A stretch of 64,000 bases of DNA from Capnocytophaga granulosa ATCC 51502 (lineage in GTDB: Bacteria; Bacteroidota; Bacteroidia; Flavobacteriales; Flavobacteriaceae). The stretch covers positions 115,174-179,173 of the forward strand of contig NZ_KE150257.1 of the NCBI RefSeq assembly GCF_000411115.1, read 5' to 3'. Shown here in pieces: positions 28,293 to 37,026 of the stretch. The notes below the pieces were generated by a model, which saw nothing but the letters and a program-made list of their open reading frames with translations, did no database searches and was not told the DNA's origin. The first letter of the stretch is position 1; the number at the start of each line of letters is the position of its first letter. The translations under genes were made by a program, and so were the position numbers.

Positions 28293-28799
28293 ATGAGAAT
28301 ACTCTTTTTCCTTTGTTTTGTCGCTACGACTTATGGACAAAAGTTGGATGAGCTCTATATCATCATAGACAAGCATTCCCAAGTAGATACGGTGGGGGTG
28401 ATCTCCAAGGATATAGAGTACTCCATGTATCGTATCTATAAGAAAGATGAAGTCCGCCTTTCTGTACAGTTTTTGGTAGAAGATGGGTTGCTGAAGAAAA
28501 ACTATGTCAAGGAAGACACGAAAGATTGGCCTTCGTATGAACTCTATTATATCAATGACAAGGGAGATAACCCAAGGCGATTGGTATATGAAGGGGATAT
28601 GAAGAATTCTATTTTTTATAGTGATCTCTATGGAGCGAAGAACCCTTTGGAATTGCTCCAACTGCTCAAGGAGACTAAAGGCCTCTACCTCGTCCATAAA
28701 GACTATAAGCAGGACGGCTTCTATATAGCCAAGAAAATAACTTTAGAACCGAAGTTTAAGCTCTCAGTAAGTAGTGAAGAGGTGACCCCTGACTTCTAA
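28293..28799 (+). CDS. Secreted protein of unknown function
   Basis: 168 residues with a short signal peptide (MRILFFLCFVATTYGQ). The mature part is charged with Tyr-rich stretches (WPSYELYYINDKGDN, SDLYGAKNPLELLQLLKE). I recognise no family. It lies after ribF and the CACTAAC array; the spacing is short but the array may end transcription before it. Confidence 0.65.
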   Translation: MRILFFLCFVATTYGQKLDELYIIIDKHSQVDTVGVISKDIEYSMYRIYKKDEVRLSVQFLVEDGLLKKNYVKEDTKDWPSYELYYINDKGDNPRRLVYEGDMKNSIFYSDLYGAKNPLELLQLLKETKGLYLVHKDYKQDGFYIAKKITLEPKFKLSVSSEEVTPDF

Positions 28800-28864
28800 T
28801 CACAGACTTTGCCATTGTATAAAAGAACCTTATACTTCTATAGAAAAAAATAATAGAAAACTTG

Positions 28865-28895
28865 TTGCCTTTGAAAAAAAACCGCTGTATCTTTG
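28865..28895 (+). promoter_or_regulatory. Plus-strand promoter with no protein gene behind it
   Basis: TTG (28865-28867) and TATCTTTG (28888-28895), 20-base spacer. The only thing downstream on this strand is a ~60-base stretch and a terminator, so it may drive a small RNA. Confidence 0.65.
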
Positions 28896-28900
28896 CACCG

Positions 28901-28990
28901 TTAAAGAACGAGAAAAGATAAATTGTTTTTCATATATTAGATTTTGTGGTTAGAATTGGTAAAAGAGAGCGAAAGCTCTCTTTTATTTTT
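28901..28990 (+). ncRNA. Candidate small RNA of about 90 nt
   Basis: Between a good Bacteroidota promoter (to 28895) and a perfect terminator hairpin (AAAAGAGAGC 28961-28970, GAAA loop, GCTCTCTTTT 28975-28984, then T-rich) lies a short stretch without a credible reading frame. The layout is that of an intergenic sRNA; the exact 5' end is estimated from the promoter. No known RNA family recognised. Confidence 0.45.
28961..28990. terminator. Bidirectional terminator between candidate sRNA and SAM hydrolase gene
   Basis: A 10-bp perfect stem with GAAA tetraloop and T-rich tail on the plus strand and A-rich lead that reads as T-rich on the minus strand. It ends both the plus-strand RNA and the minus-strand gene whose stop is at 28989. 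Confidence 0.8.
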
Positions 28991-29813
28991 ATATAAAGTC
29001 TATACTTACAGGATCTCCCACATGAATACCCATAAGGCTGGCGCTGCCCCCGAAGGATTTGGGATTGGCTTTGTCAATGGCCATCTCCAAATACTTTAGG
29101 TGGTTGAAGACTAAGAACGGATTGCCGGCAGAGAGCCCATCTTCCTTTTGGTTGTATTGGCTACAGATCTCCTCTACGGAAGAGTTATCTACACTTTGGT
29201 AGCGGAAATACACGTTAAAGCGGCGTCCCTTGGCTTCTTCTCTTAGAAGTGCCTCGGTGATATTGGACACTACATTGCCGAAATGGTCTATATAAATTAC
29301 GCTGCCTTCTATCCTTTGAGCACGTACCTTAGGGATAAAGTTGCTAATATATAGGTGTTCGCTATAGGGAGTACCCAATACTGCTACAGGTGTCCCTTGG
29401 CAGAGCCTCTGAGCTATCTTGGTGGAAAATGCCAAGGTGGGGAAGATAGAACGCCTATCCTCCAAATTCAGCAAATAGACCTCTGCTCCCTTCTTATTGC
29501 GGGTGAAAAGGGCGATAAAACCATTGTCAGCGGTGATAAAGTATTGCCCTTCATATACCAAGAGCAAGAGGCCTCGCTCGGCGGAGAGTTCATTATTGAC
29601 CCCCATAATATGGATTGTTCCTTCGGGGAAATGACGATAAGCCCCCTGTAGCAGGTAAGCCGCTTCGGTGATACTATAGCGATCTACTTGGTGGGATATA
29701 TCTACAATACGTGCCTTAGGGATAAGGCCGTAGAGCTGCCCTTTGAGAGCTCCCACGCTGTAGTCCTGCTCTCCGAAATCTGTGGTGAGGGTAATGATAT
29801 TGATATTGTCCAT
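28989..29813 (-). CDS. SAM hydrolase (DUF62 / SAM hydroxide adenosyltransferase family)
   Basis: Splits S-adenosylmethionine with hydroxide to adenosine and methionine; same fold as fluorinase. The ATG at 29813 gives MDNINIITLTTDFGEQDYSVG, the family N terminus with the conserved Asp; upstream codons are not conserved. Further motifs: DISHQVDRYSITEAAYLL, FITADNGFIAL and the C-terminal IDHFGNVVSNI. 274 residues. Divergent from the WYL regulator gene. Confidence 0.88.
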   Translation of the reverse strand: MDNINIITLTTDFGEQDYSVGALKGQLYGLIPKARIVDISHQVDRYSITEAAYLLQGAYRHFPEGTIHIMGVNNELSAERGLLLLVYEGQYFITADNGFIALFTRNKKGAEVYLLNLEDRRSIFPTLAFSTKIAQRLCQGTPVAVLGTPYSEHLYISNFIPKVRAQRIEGSVIYIDHFGNVVSNITEALLREEAKGRRFNVYFRYQSVDNSSVEEICSQYNQKEDGLSAGNPFLVFNHLKYLEMAIDKANPKSFGGSASLMGIHVGDPVSIDFI

Positions 29814-29880
29814 AGCTTCGTTTGCTCGTACAAATGTAAGAAAAAACTGCCAATTGGCCACTATATTTCCAATTTCTTTT

Positions 29881-29888
29881 TATCTTTG
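29881..29888 (+). promoter_or_regulatory. -7 element of the WYL regulator promoter
   Basis: TATCTTTG, 28 bases before the ATG at 29916. No convincing TTTG at the expected distance. Confidence 0.5.
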
Positions 29889-29915
29889 CCCCTTAGGAAC
29901 TCTTTCTCAACTGTT

Positions 29916-30929
29916 ATGGCTACCAACAAAAACGCACTGATACGGTATAAAACGATTGATAAATGCTTGAGAAACACCTCACGCCTTTGGACGATAGATG
30001 ATCTTATTGATGCCTGTACCGACGCACTCACCGAGTATGAAGGCAAGGATAGTGTCGTCAGTAAGCGTACCGTACAGCTTGATATTCAAAATATGCGCAG
30101 TGATAAGATCGGATACAATGCCCCCATAGAGGTCTTTGACAATAAGTATTACCGCTATGCCGATCCCCAATACAGCATTACCAAGACGGAGATTCCCTAT
30201 GAAGACATCAAGCGTATGCGTGAGGCGGTGGATTTTCTCAAGGAATTCAAGGATTTCTCTTTCTTTAAGCATATGAGCGGTATTGTACATAGGTTGGAGG
30301 ACTCCATATTCCTCTCCCGCGCCAAGCAACCCGCTATTCACATGGATAAAAACGAGCACCTTAGGGGATTGGAGTATATAGATCCTATCTATCAGGCGAT
30401 TCTACATAAGCAGGCTTTGGCAATTGTCTACAAATCGTTCAAGGCCAAGCAAGCCCAAGAGCTAGAGCTGCACCCACAATTTCTCAAGGAGTATAACAAT
30501 CGCTGGTTTCTCATTGCTTTTTACAAGTCAGAACTGCTTACCTTAGCCCTTGACCGTATGGAAAGTGTGAATATTTTACCAATTCCTTATGTTGATAAAA
30601 ATATAGACCCCAACGAATACTTCAAAGACATCATAGGAGTAACCCTCTCCCGTGGCAACCCCGTGGAGGAAGTGGTTTTCTGGATAGATAATAATAATGC
30701 TAACTATGTGATCACCAAGCCCTTTCACCACTCTCAGGAGGTGGTAGAGACACGAGAGGGCGGAGTGGTCTTTCGCATTAGGGTACGGTACAATTACGAG
30801 CTGGAGCGGCTTATTCTCGGCTTTGGCAATAGTATAGTCGTCTTGGCTCCCTCTAGGCTAAGGCGTAAGATATCCTCATTACTTAAAAAAGCAGCTGCTA
30901 ATTACACAGAAGAAAAACTAAATATATGA
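29916..30929 (+). CDS. WYL-domain transcriptional regulator
   Basis: 337 residues. The N-terminal winged helix (RYKTIDKCLRNTSRLWTIDDL, then SKRTVQLDIQNMRSD) is the HTH type found before WYL domains; the WYL domain at about 150-240 has ALAIVYKSFKAKQ and LHPQFLKEYNNRWFLIAF. Such proteins sense ligands, often nucleotides or nucleic acid, and many control defence or DNA-repair genes. The ATG at 29916 follows a -7 box; the longer open frame upstream runs over the divergent gene and is not used. Confidence 0.87.
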   Translation: MATNKNALIRYKTIDKCLRNTSRLWTIDDLIDACTDALTEYEGKDSVVSKRTVQLDIQNMRSDKIGYNAPIEVFDNKYYRYADPQYSITKTEIPYEDIKRMREAVDFLKEFKDFSFFKHMSGIVHRLEDSIFLSRAKQPAIHMDKNEHLRGLEYIDPIYQAILHKQALAIVYKSFKAKQAQELELHPQFLKEYNNRWFLIAFYKSELLTLALDRMESVNILPIPYVDKNIDPNEYFKDIIGVTLSRGNPVEEVVFWIDNNNANYVITKPFHHSQEVVETREGGVVFRIRVRYNYELERLILGFGNSIVVLAPSRLRRKISSLLKKAAANYTEEKLNI

Positions 30930-31000
30930 TAAAATAAAAGTCATTTTCCAAGCATGTAGGAAAATATTGTAATTTTACCCTTTTAAAAGTAGAAAACACA

Positions 31001-31768
31001 ATGAAATCATTACTAGCGTATATAACACTTTTGACAGTGCTTTTAACAAGCTGTCGCACAACTAAGGTTACTAATACCCAAGGAGTTGCCGATAGTCGTC
31101 TCAGGGGAAAGGAGATTCTTGAAAAGCATCAGGAGTCTTTCCCCGCTTTTGAGACACTGGCTGGAACGCTGACCGTATCTTATTCTAAGGCAGGTAAGAT
31201 CGGGCAGACCATCCCATTGTCTTTTAGAATGAAAAAAGGGGAAATCATCTGGCTTAGTGCGCCCTTAGGAATTGCCAAGGCGCTGATTACCAAGGAAAAG
31301 GTACAGTTCTATAACAAGCTGGACAATACATATTTTGAGGGGGATTATTCCATCTCGGAAAAATATTTAGGGGTGCATCTTGGATTTGAGGCTTTGGAAA
31401 ATTTGCTCTTAGGACAATTGCTTTTCCGTGACCGACACACAACCTTCACTCCTGATGGGGAACTCTACAAGGGGGCGCTTAGAAAGGACGAATTGGATTT
31501 GTCTTTCTTTTTAAATACTGCTTTCAGAATGGATAGTTTGCTGATTGTACAAGAGGGAAAAACTCAGCAAGAGCGTTCTCTCTCGGCTGCTTATACATAT
31601 CAGACGGTGGAGGGGCAGCTCTTCCCGCTCTCCCTATTGCTACAGGGCAGTCAGGGAGGGGAGCAGGTACAGCTAAACTTGCAACTTAGTAACTTACAGC
31701 GTAATGTATCTGTTAAATTCCCTTATACTGTACCTGCTGGTTACCAACCCTTAACCCTCCAACCCTAA
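31001..31768 (+). CDS. DUF4292 lipoprotein
   Basis: 255 residues with lipobox LLTSC and no acidic surface-export signal, so probably held at the periplasmic face of the outer membrane. FETLAGTLTVSYSK, IIWLSAPLGIAKALIT and LGVHLGFEALENLLLG match the DUF4292 family (LolB/LolA-like fold). Next gene starts by one-base overlap (TAATG), so it works with the EnvC-like protein in envelope upkeep (inference). Confidence 0.82.
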   Translation: MKSLLAYITLLTVLLTSCRTTKVTNTQGVADSRLRGKEILEKHQESFPAFETLAGTLTVSYSKAGKIGQTIPLSFRMKKGEIIWLSAPLGIAKALITKEKVQFYNKLDNTYFEGDYSISEKYLGVHLGFEALENLLLGQLLFRDRHTTFTPDGELYKGALRKDELDLSFFLNTAFRMDSLLIVQEGKTQQERSLSAAYTYQTVEGQLFPLSLLLQGSQGGEQVQLNLQLSNLQRNVSVKFPYTVPAGYQPLTLQP

Positions 31769-33006
31769 TGCATCGTATTCTCTTATTCATACTCATCACC
31801 TCATTTACAGGCGTTTTTGCCCAGACCTCCCAAAAGCAAAAACAACTGGAGCGACAGAAGAAAGCCCTCTTGGAGCAAATCCGAGAGATGTCCGCCCTGC
31901 GTTCCCAACAAGCACAGGAGCGCAAGAGCTTGGCTACCCAAATAGAGGAGATCAGTGAAAAAATTTCCGCACGTACCCAGCTGATTCGAGTAACCAACCA
32001 TCAGGCCAACCTGCTCTCCCAGCAGATCAATGAGAACCAAAGCCAGATAGCCAGCCTTAAAAAAGAGTTGGAGCTACTGAAGAAGAACTATGCCGCAGTG
32101 ATTGAACAGTCCTATAAAACACGTTCGCCTCAAAGCCGTTGGCTCTTGCTGCTGACCTCAGAGAGTTTTGCTCAGGGCTACAAGCGATTGAAGTATTTGC
32201 AACAATATAGCCAATACAGAAAGCAACAAGCCCAGGAGATACAAGAGAAAAATACGCTCATGCAGCAGCTTACCGATTCACTTTCTGCCCAGTACAACCA
32301 CCAGCGCAAAATCGTAGAGGATAACCAAAAAGAGCAAGAGCGTCTCTCCCAAGAGCGCAAAACACAGGAAAGTTTAGTGGCTTCTATCAAAAAGAAAGAG
32401 AGCGAATATGCCAATGAGATAAAGAAAAAACAGGCACAAGCCAATAAGATAGACAGAGAAATAGATCGATTGATCCGCTTGGCCATAGCCGAGGCCAACA
32501 AAAAAGGCAAGGGCAAGACTACCACCACAGGCACCACCTCTGGCAAGACAAGCAGTGATAAGGTCTTTGACCTCACCCCCGAAGGGCAAGCGCTCTCCTC
32601 GGACTTTGAAGCCAACAAAGGCAAACTCATTTGGCCGATTGAGCGTGGATACAAGTCCCAAGGCTTTGGTACCTATGACGACCCAGTGTATCCCGATCTG
32701 AAACACTATAATAATGGGATTACCCTGATGGCACCGCGCAACTCCGATGCTCGCTGTGTGTTCAATGGGGAAGTCTCGGCTATTATCTCTGTGCCTGGCG
32801 GCAACAAGGCGGTACAGGTGAGACATGGGAATTTTATTACCATATATTATAACCTCATACAAGTATATGTAAGTAAGGGACAAAAAGTCTCCGCCAAAAC
32901 CCCCTTAGGCAAGATCTTTACCGATAGTGAGGGGCGAACAGAGATGAAATTCTTTGTCTATAAGAACACCAATAAGCTCAATCCCGAACATTGGCTTAGA
33001 GAATAA
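31768..33006 (+). CDS. EnvC-like murein hydrolase activator with degenerate LytM (M23) domain
   Basis: A signal peptide (to about residue 18), a long coiled coil (about 20-260, KQKQLERQKKALLEQI and onward) and a C-terminal LytM domain (about 290-412). The metal ligands of active M23 enzymes are changed: the usual HxxGxD reads HYNNGITL and the HxH-type site reads YYNL. This is the state of EnvC, which does not cut peptidoglycan but switches on amidases at the septum. Cotranscribed with the DUF4292 lipoprotein gene and probably with the acyltransferase gene 12 bases on. Confidence 0.87.
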   Translation: MHRILLFILITSFTGVFAQTSQKQKQLERQKKALLEQIREMSALRSQQAQERKSLATQIEEISEKISARTQLIRVTNHQANLLSQQINENQSQIASLKKELELLKKNYAAVIEQSYKTRSPQSRWLLLLTSESFAQGYKRLKYLQQYSQYRKQQAQEIQEKNTLMQQLTDSLSAQYNHQRKIVEDNQKEQERLSQERKTQESLVASIKKKESEYANEIKKKQAQANKIDREIDRLIRLAIAEANKKGKGKTTTTGTTSGKTSSDKVFDLTPEGQALSSDFEANKGKLIWPIERGYKSQGFGTYDDPVYPDLKHYNNGITLMAPRNSDARCVFNGEVSAIISVPGGNKAVQVRHGNFITIYYNLIQVYVSKGQKVSAKTPLGKIFTDSEGRTEMKFFVYKNTNKLNPEHWLRE

Positions 33007-33018
33007 AAATATAACAAG

Positions 33019-33777
33019 ATGAAATTTAGACTATGGAAACAAGACCCCTTTGGGCACGCCTTGTGGATAAAGCGGCTGATCATACGTATCTTAGGCCCTT
33101 TGACCCATCGCCGTTATAGGGGCTTCAATCATTTGCTTATAGATGGCTCGGAGATTATCCGCACCCTGCCTGATAAGGGAGTACTCTTTATCTCCAACCA
33201 CCAGACCTATTTTGCCGATGTGGTAGCCATGTACCATGTGTTCAATGCCAGTCTCCGTGGGCGGGTGGATAGCCTTAAGAATATCAACTATATATGGCAC
33301 CCTAAGCTCAACCTATATTATGTAGCTGCTACCGAGACCATGCATGCGGGGCTGCTACCGAAGATTCTCGCCTATGTAGGAGCGGTACAAGTCAGCCGCA
33401 CTTGGCGAGAGAAGGGCAAGGAAATCCATAGAGAGGTCAAGACAGAAGATGTAGAGAATATAGGGATTGCCCTTAAGGACGGTTGGCTGATTACCTTTCC
33501 ACAAGGTACTACCTCCCCATGGAAACCCATTCGTAAGGGGACAGCCCACCTTATCAAGACCTATAAGCCAATCGTAGTACCTATAGTGATAGATGGCTTT
33601 CGCCGCTCCTTCGACAAGAAAGGAATAATAGTCAAAAAGAAGGGTGTTACCCAACGTATGCGCATAAAACCACCCTTGGAGATAGATTATGAAAGAGAAA
33701 CTGTAGAGGAAATCGTAGAAAAAGTAGCCCTAGCCATAGAGCAACATCCCTCATTTATCAAGGGCAGAGAGGAATAA
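33019..33777 (+). CDS. plsC: 1-acyl-sn-glycerol-3-phosphate acyltransferase family protein
   Basis: PlsC-type enzymes add the second acyl chain in phospholipid synthesis. 252 residues; the catalytic motif is NHQTYFAD (NHx4D, about residue 57) and motif III reads FPQGTTS, with Gln in place of the usual Glu. The protein is longer than typical PlsC at its N terminus. The exact acceptor is not certain. It follows envC. Confidence 0.83.
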   Translation: MKFRLWKQDPFGHALWIKRLIIRILGPLTHRRYRGFNHLLIDGSEIIRTLPDKGVLFISNHQTYFADVVAMYHVFNASLRGRVDSLKNINYIWHPKLNLYYVAATETMHAGLLPKILAYVGAVQVSRTWREKGKEIHREVKTEDVENIGIALKDGWLITFPQGTTSPWKPIRKGTAHLIKTYKPIVVPIVIDGFRRSFDKKGIIVKKKGVTQRMRIKPPLEIDYERETVEEIVEKVALAIEQHPSFIKGREE

Positions 33778-33821
33778 AGGGGGGTGTTAATAACTTATTT
33801 TGAAAAAAAATATTTTTTTTG

Positions 33822-33851
33822 TTGTCAGAACAAAAAATTGTTGTATATTTG
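33822..33851 (+). promoter_or_regulatory. Promoter of the tRNA-tuf unit
   Basis: TTG (33822-33824) and TATATTTG (33844-33851), 19-base spacer, about 58 bases before the first tRNA. Confidence 0.7.
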
Positions 33852-33908
33852 CACCTCGCAAAGGAGAAGTAAAAAACGCTTGTTTTTTGTGGTATAAGTG
33901 TTTGTTTT

Positions 33909-33982
33909 GCCGGTATAGCTCAGTTGGCCAGAGCACGTGATTTGTAATCTCGGGGTCGTGGGTTCGAATCCCTCTACCGGCT
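33909..33982 (+). tRNA. tRNA-Thr (TGT)
   Basis: Acceptor GCCGGTA with TACCGGC, anticodon loop TTTGTAA (TGT), TTCGAAT T-loop. The anticodon stem (CGTGA/TCTCG) and the T-stem (GTGGG/CCCTC) each carry one T-T mismatch. No CCA encoded. Confidence 0.93.
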
Positions 33983-34017
33983 CGATGTTTATCGTTATTT
34001 GTTGATTTTTAACTTGA

Positions 34018-34100
34018 GGGGAGATACTCAAGCGGCCAACGAGGGCAGACTGTAAATCTGCTGGTTTTCACCTTCACAGGTTCGAATCCTGTTCTCCCCA
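34018..34100 (+). tRNA. tRNA-Tyr (GTA)
   Basis: A class II tRNA with a long variable arm. Acceptor GGGGAGA/TCTCCCC, discriminator A, anticodon stem GCAGA/TCTGC around CTGTAAA. No CCA encoded. Confidence 0.96.
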
Positions 34101-34129
34101 CTATTTTGAAAGACATATTGTATTAAAAA

Positions 34130-34202
34130 GCGGGAGTAGCTCAGTTGGTAGAGCGTCAGCCTTCCAAGCTGAATGTCGCGAGTTCGAACCTCGTCTCCCG
34201 CT
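34130..34202 (+). tRNA. tRNA-Gly (TCC)
   Basis: Acceptor GCGGGAG/CTCCCGC, anticodon stem TCAGC/GCTGA with loop CTTCCAA. No CCA encoded. Confidence 0.96.
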
Positions 34203-34210
34203 CTTGAAAA

Positions 34211-34282
34211 GCCGATGTAGCTCAGGGGTAGAGCGCTTCCTTGGTAAGGAAGAGGTCACGAGTTCAAATCTCGTCATTGGCT
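34211..34282 (+). tRNA. tRNA-Thr (GGT)
   Basis: Acceptor GCCGATG/CATTGGC (one G-T pair), anticodon stem CTTCC/GGAAG with loop TTGGTAA. Ends 69 bases before tuf; no CCA encoded. Confidence 0.96.
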
Positions 34283-34351
34283 CTTTTGTAGTATATAATA
34301 ACATACCTTTATATATTGATTTTCTATAACTAAGATTAAAATTATTTAAAC

Positions 34352-35539
34352 ATGGCAAAAGAGAATTTTGACCGCTCCAAACCGCACCTTAACATTGGTA
34401 CTATTGGACACGTTGACCACGGAAAAACAACCTTGACTGCTGCTATTACTAAAGTATTGGCTGATGCAGGTCTCTCCGAAGCGAGAAGTTTCGACTCTAT
34501 TGATAACGCTCCTGAAGAAAAAGAGCGTGGTATTACCATCAACACTTCACACGTAGAATATCAAACTAAGAACCGTCACTATGCACACGTGGACTGTCCA
34601 GGACACGCCGACTATGTAAAGAACATGGTTACTGGTGCTGCTCAGATGGACGGTGCTATCCTTGTGGTAGCTGCTACCGACGGGCCTATGCCACAAACTC
34701 GTGAGCACATCCTTCTTGGTCGCCAGGTAGGTATTCCTCGTATCGTTGTGTTCCTTAACAAAGTGGATATGGTGGACGACCCTGAACTATTGGAACTTGT
34801 AGAAATGGAAGTACGCGAACTTCTTTCTTTCTATGACTACGATGGTGATAATGGCCCTGTAATCCAAGGTTCTGCTCTTGGAGCGCTTAACGGCGAACAA
34901 AAATGGGTAGATACTGTAATGCAGCTTATGGATGCAGTAGATAACTGGATCGAGCTTCCACAACGTGATATTGATAAACCATTCTTGATGCCTATCGAGG
35001 ACGTGTTCACTATCACTGGTCGTGGTACTGTAGCTACAGGACGTATCGAAACTGGTATCGCTAACACAGGTGATGCTGTTGAAATCATCGGTATGGGTGC
35101 TGATAAGCTTACCTCTACTATCACTGGGGTAGAAATGTTCAAGAAAATCCTTGACCGTGGTGAAGCTGGTGATAACGTAGGACTACTCCTTCGTGGTATC
35201 GACAAAAAAGATATCCGTCGTGGTATGGTAATCTGCAAACCAGGTTCTGTAAAACCACACGCTAAATTCAAAGCTGAGGTGTATATCTTGAAAAAAGAAG
35301 AAGGTGGACGTCACACTCCATTCCACAATAACTACCGCCCTCAGTTCTACGTACGTACAACCGACGTTACTGGTACTATCAACCTTCCTGAAGGTGTAGA
35401 TATGGTAATGCCTGGGGATAACCTTACCATTACTGTAGAATTGCTACAACCTATCGCTCTTAACGTAGGTCTTCGCTTCGCTATCCGTGAAGGAGGTCGT
35501 ACCGTAGGTGCTGGTCAGGTAACTGAAATCCTTGACTAA
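34352..35539 (+). CDS. tuf: Elongation factor Tu
   Basis: Carries aminoacyl-tRNA to the ribosome as a GTPase. 395 residues with GHVDHGKTT (G1), DCPGHADY (G3) and NKVDM (G4), and domains 2 and 3 in full. It sits between four tRNAs and tRNA-Trp, and ends at a strong terminator. Confidence 0.98.
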   Translation: MAKENFDRSKPHLNIGTIGHVDHGKTTLTAAITKVLADAGLSEARSFDSIDNAPEEKERGITINTSHVEYQTKNRHYAHVDCPGHADYVKNMVTGAAQMDGAILVVAATDGPMPQTREHILLGRQVGIPRIVVFLNKVDMVDDPELLELVEMEVRELLSFYDYDGDNGPVIQGSALGALNGEQKWVDTVMQLMDAVDNWIELPQRDIDKPFLMPIEDVFTITGRGTVATGRIETGIANTGDAVEIIGMGADKLTSTITGVEMFKKILDRGEAGDNVGLLLRGIDKKDIRRGMVICKPGSVKPHAKFKAEVYILKKEEGGRHTPFHNNYRPQFYVRTTDVTGTINLPEGVDMVMPGDNLTITVELLQPIALNVGLRFAIREGGRTVGAGQVTEILD

Positions 35540-35570
35540 GAAATCTTGATTTCATAATATTAAATGTTTC

Positions 35571-35600
35571 AAAAGGGTTTTGGCAACAAAACTCTTTTTA
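35571..35600 (+). terminator. Terminator after tuf
   Basis: AAAAGGGTTTTG (35571-35582) pairs with CAAAACTCTTTT (35587-35598, one G-T pair) around a GCAA tetraloop, with Ts at its end. The tRNA-Trp gene begins at once after it. Confidence 0.82.
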
Positions 35601-35601
35601 T

Positions 35602-35675
35602 ACGGGTGTAGTTCAAGGGTAGAATAGCGGTCTCCAAAACCGTTGATGGGGGTTCGAATCCCTCCACCCGTGCCA
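35602..35675 (+). tRNA. tRNA-Trp (CCA)
   Basis: Acceptor ACGGGTG/CACCCGT, discriminator G, anticodon stem GCGGT/ACCGT with loop CTCCAAA. The 3' CCA is encoded (35673-35675), unlike in the other tRNAs here. Confidence 0.96.
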
Positions 35676-35711
35676 AGATAGTTTTTTACAAACTTAATAA
35701 AACGGAAAGTA

Positions 35712-35894
35712 ATGATAAACTATATCAGAGAATCTTACACAGAATTGACACAGAATGTTACTTGGACACCCTTTGCCGAGGCACAACGCCTACTGTGGGT
35801 AGTAACTATTTTCTCCGTTGTATTTTCCTTATTTATCGCTGGAGTTGATTTCATATTTGAGAGCTTCATAGCACAGATATTTAAAATTTTCTAA
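35712..35894 (+). CDS. secE: Protein translocase subunit SecE
   Basis: SecE clamps the SecY channel. 60 residues with an amphipathic helix (ESYTELTQNVTWTPFAEAQR) and one membrane helix, the minimal form. The nusG ATG follows directly after its stop, so both are coupled. Confidence 0.93.
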   Translation: MINYIRESYTELTQNVTWTPFAEAQRLLWVVTIFSVVFSLFIAGVDFIFESFIAQIFKIF

Positions 35895-36443
35895 ATGGCA
35901 GTCCTTGAAAAAAAGTGGTATGTAGTACGTGCTGTAAGTGGCCAAGAGAACAGAGTAAAGAACTACATAGAGTCCGAAATTAGCCGCCTTGGTTATGCTG
36001 ACTATGTAGAACAAGTACTGGTTCCTACCGAAAAGGTGCCACAGCTACGCAACGGGAAAAAGATTAATGTAGAAAGAGTCTTCTTCCCTGGCTATGTCAT
36101 GATTAAGGCTGACCTCTCTGGAGAGATTTCCCATATAATCAAAGGTATATCAGGAGTGATAGGCTTCTTAGGCGAAACCAAGGGCGGTGCTCCTACTCCT
36201 ATCCGCAAATCCGAAGTGAACCGTATGCTCGGTATCGTAGACGAATTGCAAGAAAAGGTAGAAGTTGTAGCGATTCCTTATGCCGTAGGAGAATCAGTCA
36301 AAGTAATAGACGGACCTTTCAATGGCTTTACAGGAAATGTGGAAAAGGTTAATGAGGAAAAACGTAAGCTGGAGGTAATTGTCAAAATTTTTGGAAGAAA
36401 AACCCCACTTGAACTTAGCTATACTCAAGTGGAGAAAATATAA
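35895..36443 (+). CDS. nusG: Transcription termination/antitermination factor NusG
   Basis: NusG ties RNA polymerase to Rho or the ribosome. 182 residues: NGN domain starting KWYVVRAVSGQENRVKNYIE and a C-terminal KOW domain (VKVIDGPFNGFTGNVEKV, about 135-152). Followed by two REP-like hairpins before rplK. Confidence 0.96.
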   Translation: MAVLEKKWYVVRAVSGQENRVKNYIESEISRLGYADYVEQVLVPTEKVPQLRNGKKINVERVFFPGYVMIKADLSGEISHIIKGISGVIGFLGETKGGAPTPIRKSEVNRMLGIVDELQEKVEVVAIPYAVGESVKVIDGPFNGFTGNVEKVNEEKRKLEVIVKIFGRKTPLELSYTQVEKI

Positions 36444-36466
36444 AAGGCAAAAGGCCCTACTGTAGA

Positions 36467-36534
36467 GGCGAATGGCAATTCGCCCACATAGAAAAGGCAA
36501 TTGGCCGCATGTAGGGACGAATGGCAATTCGCCT
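36467..36534. repeat. Two REP-like hairpins between nusG and rplK
   Basis: GGCGAAT-GGCA-ATTCGCC at 36467-36484 and a slightly decayed CGAAT-GGCA-ATTCG copy at about 36516-36533, both preceded by GTAG-type sequence. They lie in the same orientation inside the conserved secE-nusG-rplK unit. Same family as the REP copies flanking the transposase at 46293. Confidence 0.8.
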
Positions 36535-36578
36535 ATTAAGAAAGAATATATTATAGAATTATAAATTAAAGTTGAACA

Positions 36579-37016
36579 ATGGCAAAAGAATTACACAAAG
36601 TAGTTAAACTACAAGTTAAGGGAGGTGCTGCGAATCCTTCGCCACCGGTTGGACCTGCCTTGGGGGCTGCTGGAGTTAACATCATGGAGTTCTGTAAGCA
36701 ATTTAATGCACGCACACAGGACAAGCCAGGTAAAGTATTACCAGTGGTGATCTCCGTATACAAAGACAAATCTTTTGAATTTGTGATCAAGACCCCACCT
36801 GCGGCAGTTCAACTCTTGGAAGCAGCCAAAGCTAAGGGAGGCTCTGGTGAGCCTAACCGTAAAAAGGTAGCCAATATCACTTGGGATCAAGTACGTGCTA
36901 TCGCTGAAGATAAAATGCCTGACCTTAGTGCTTTCACTATTGAGAAGGCTATGAGTATGGTGGCAGGTACTGCGCGCTCTATGGGTATCGCAATCACTGG
37001 AGATAAACCTTTTTAA
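36579..37016 (+). CDS. rplK: 50S ribosomal protein L11
   Basis: L11 forms the stalk base. 145 residues with [30 protein letters not shown] in successive parts (the Pro-rich N-terminal domain) and the C-terminal RNA-binding domain. First gene of rplKAJL. Confidence 0.97.
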   Translation: MAKELHKVVKLQVKGGAANPSPPVGPALGAAGVNIMEFCKQFNARTQDKPGKVLPVVISVYKDKSFEFVIKTPPAAVQLLEAAKAKGGSGEPNRKKVANITWDQVRAIAEDKMPDLSAFTIEKAMSMVAGTARSMGIAITGDKPF

Positions 37017-37026
37017 TTGACGGACT

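Noticed and set aside
33909..34282. Integration site with an island next to the tRNA cluster
   Set aside because: The tRNAs run straight into tuf and core genes, and no integrase or direct-repeat att site is seen.
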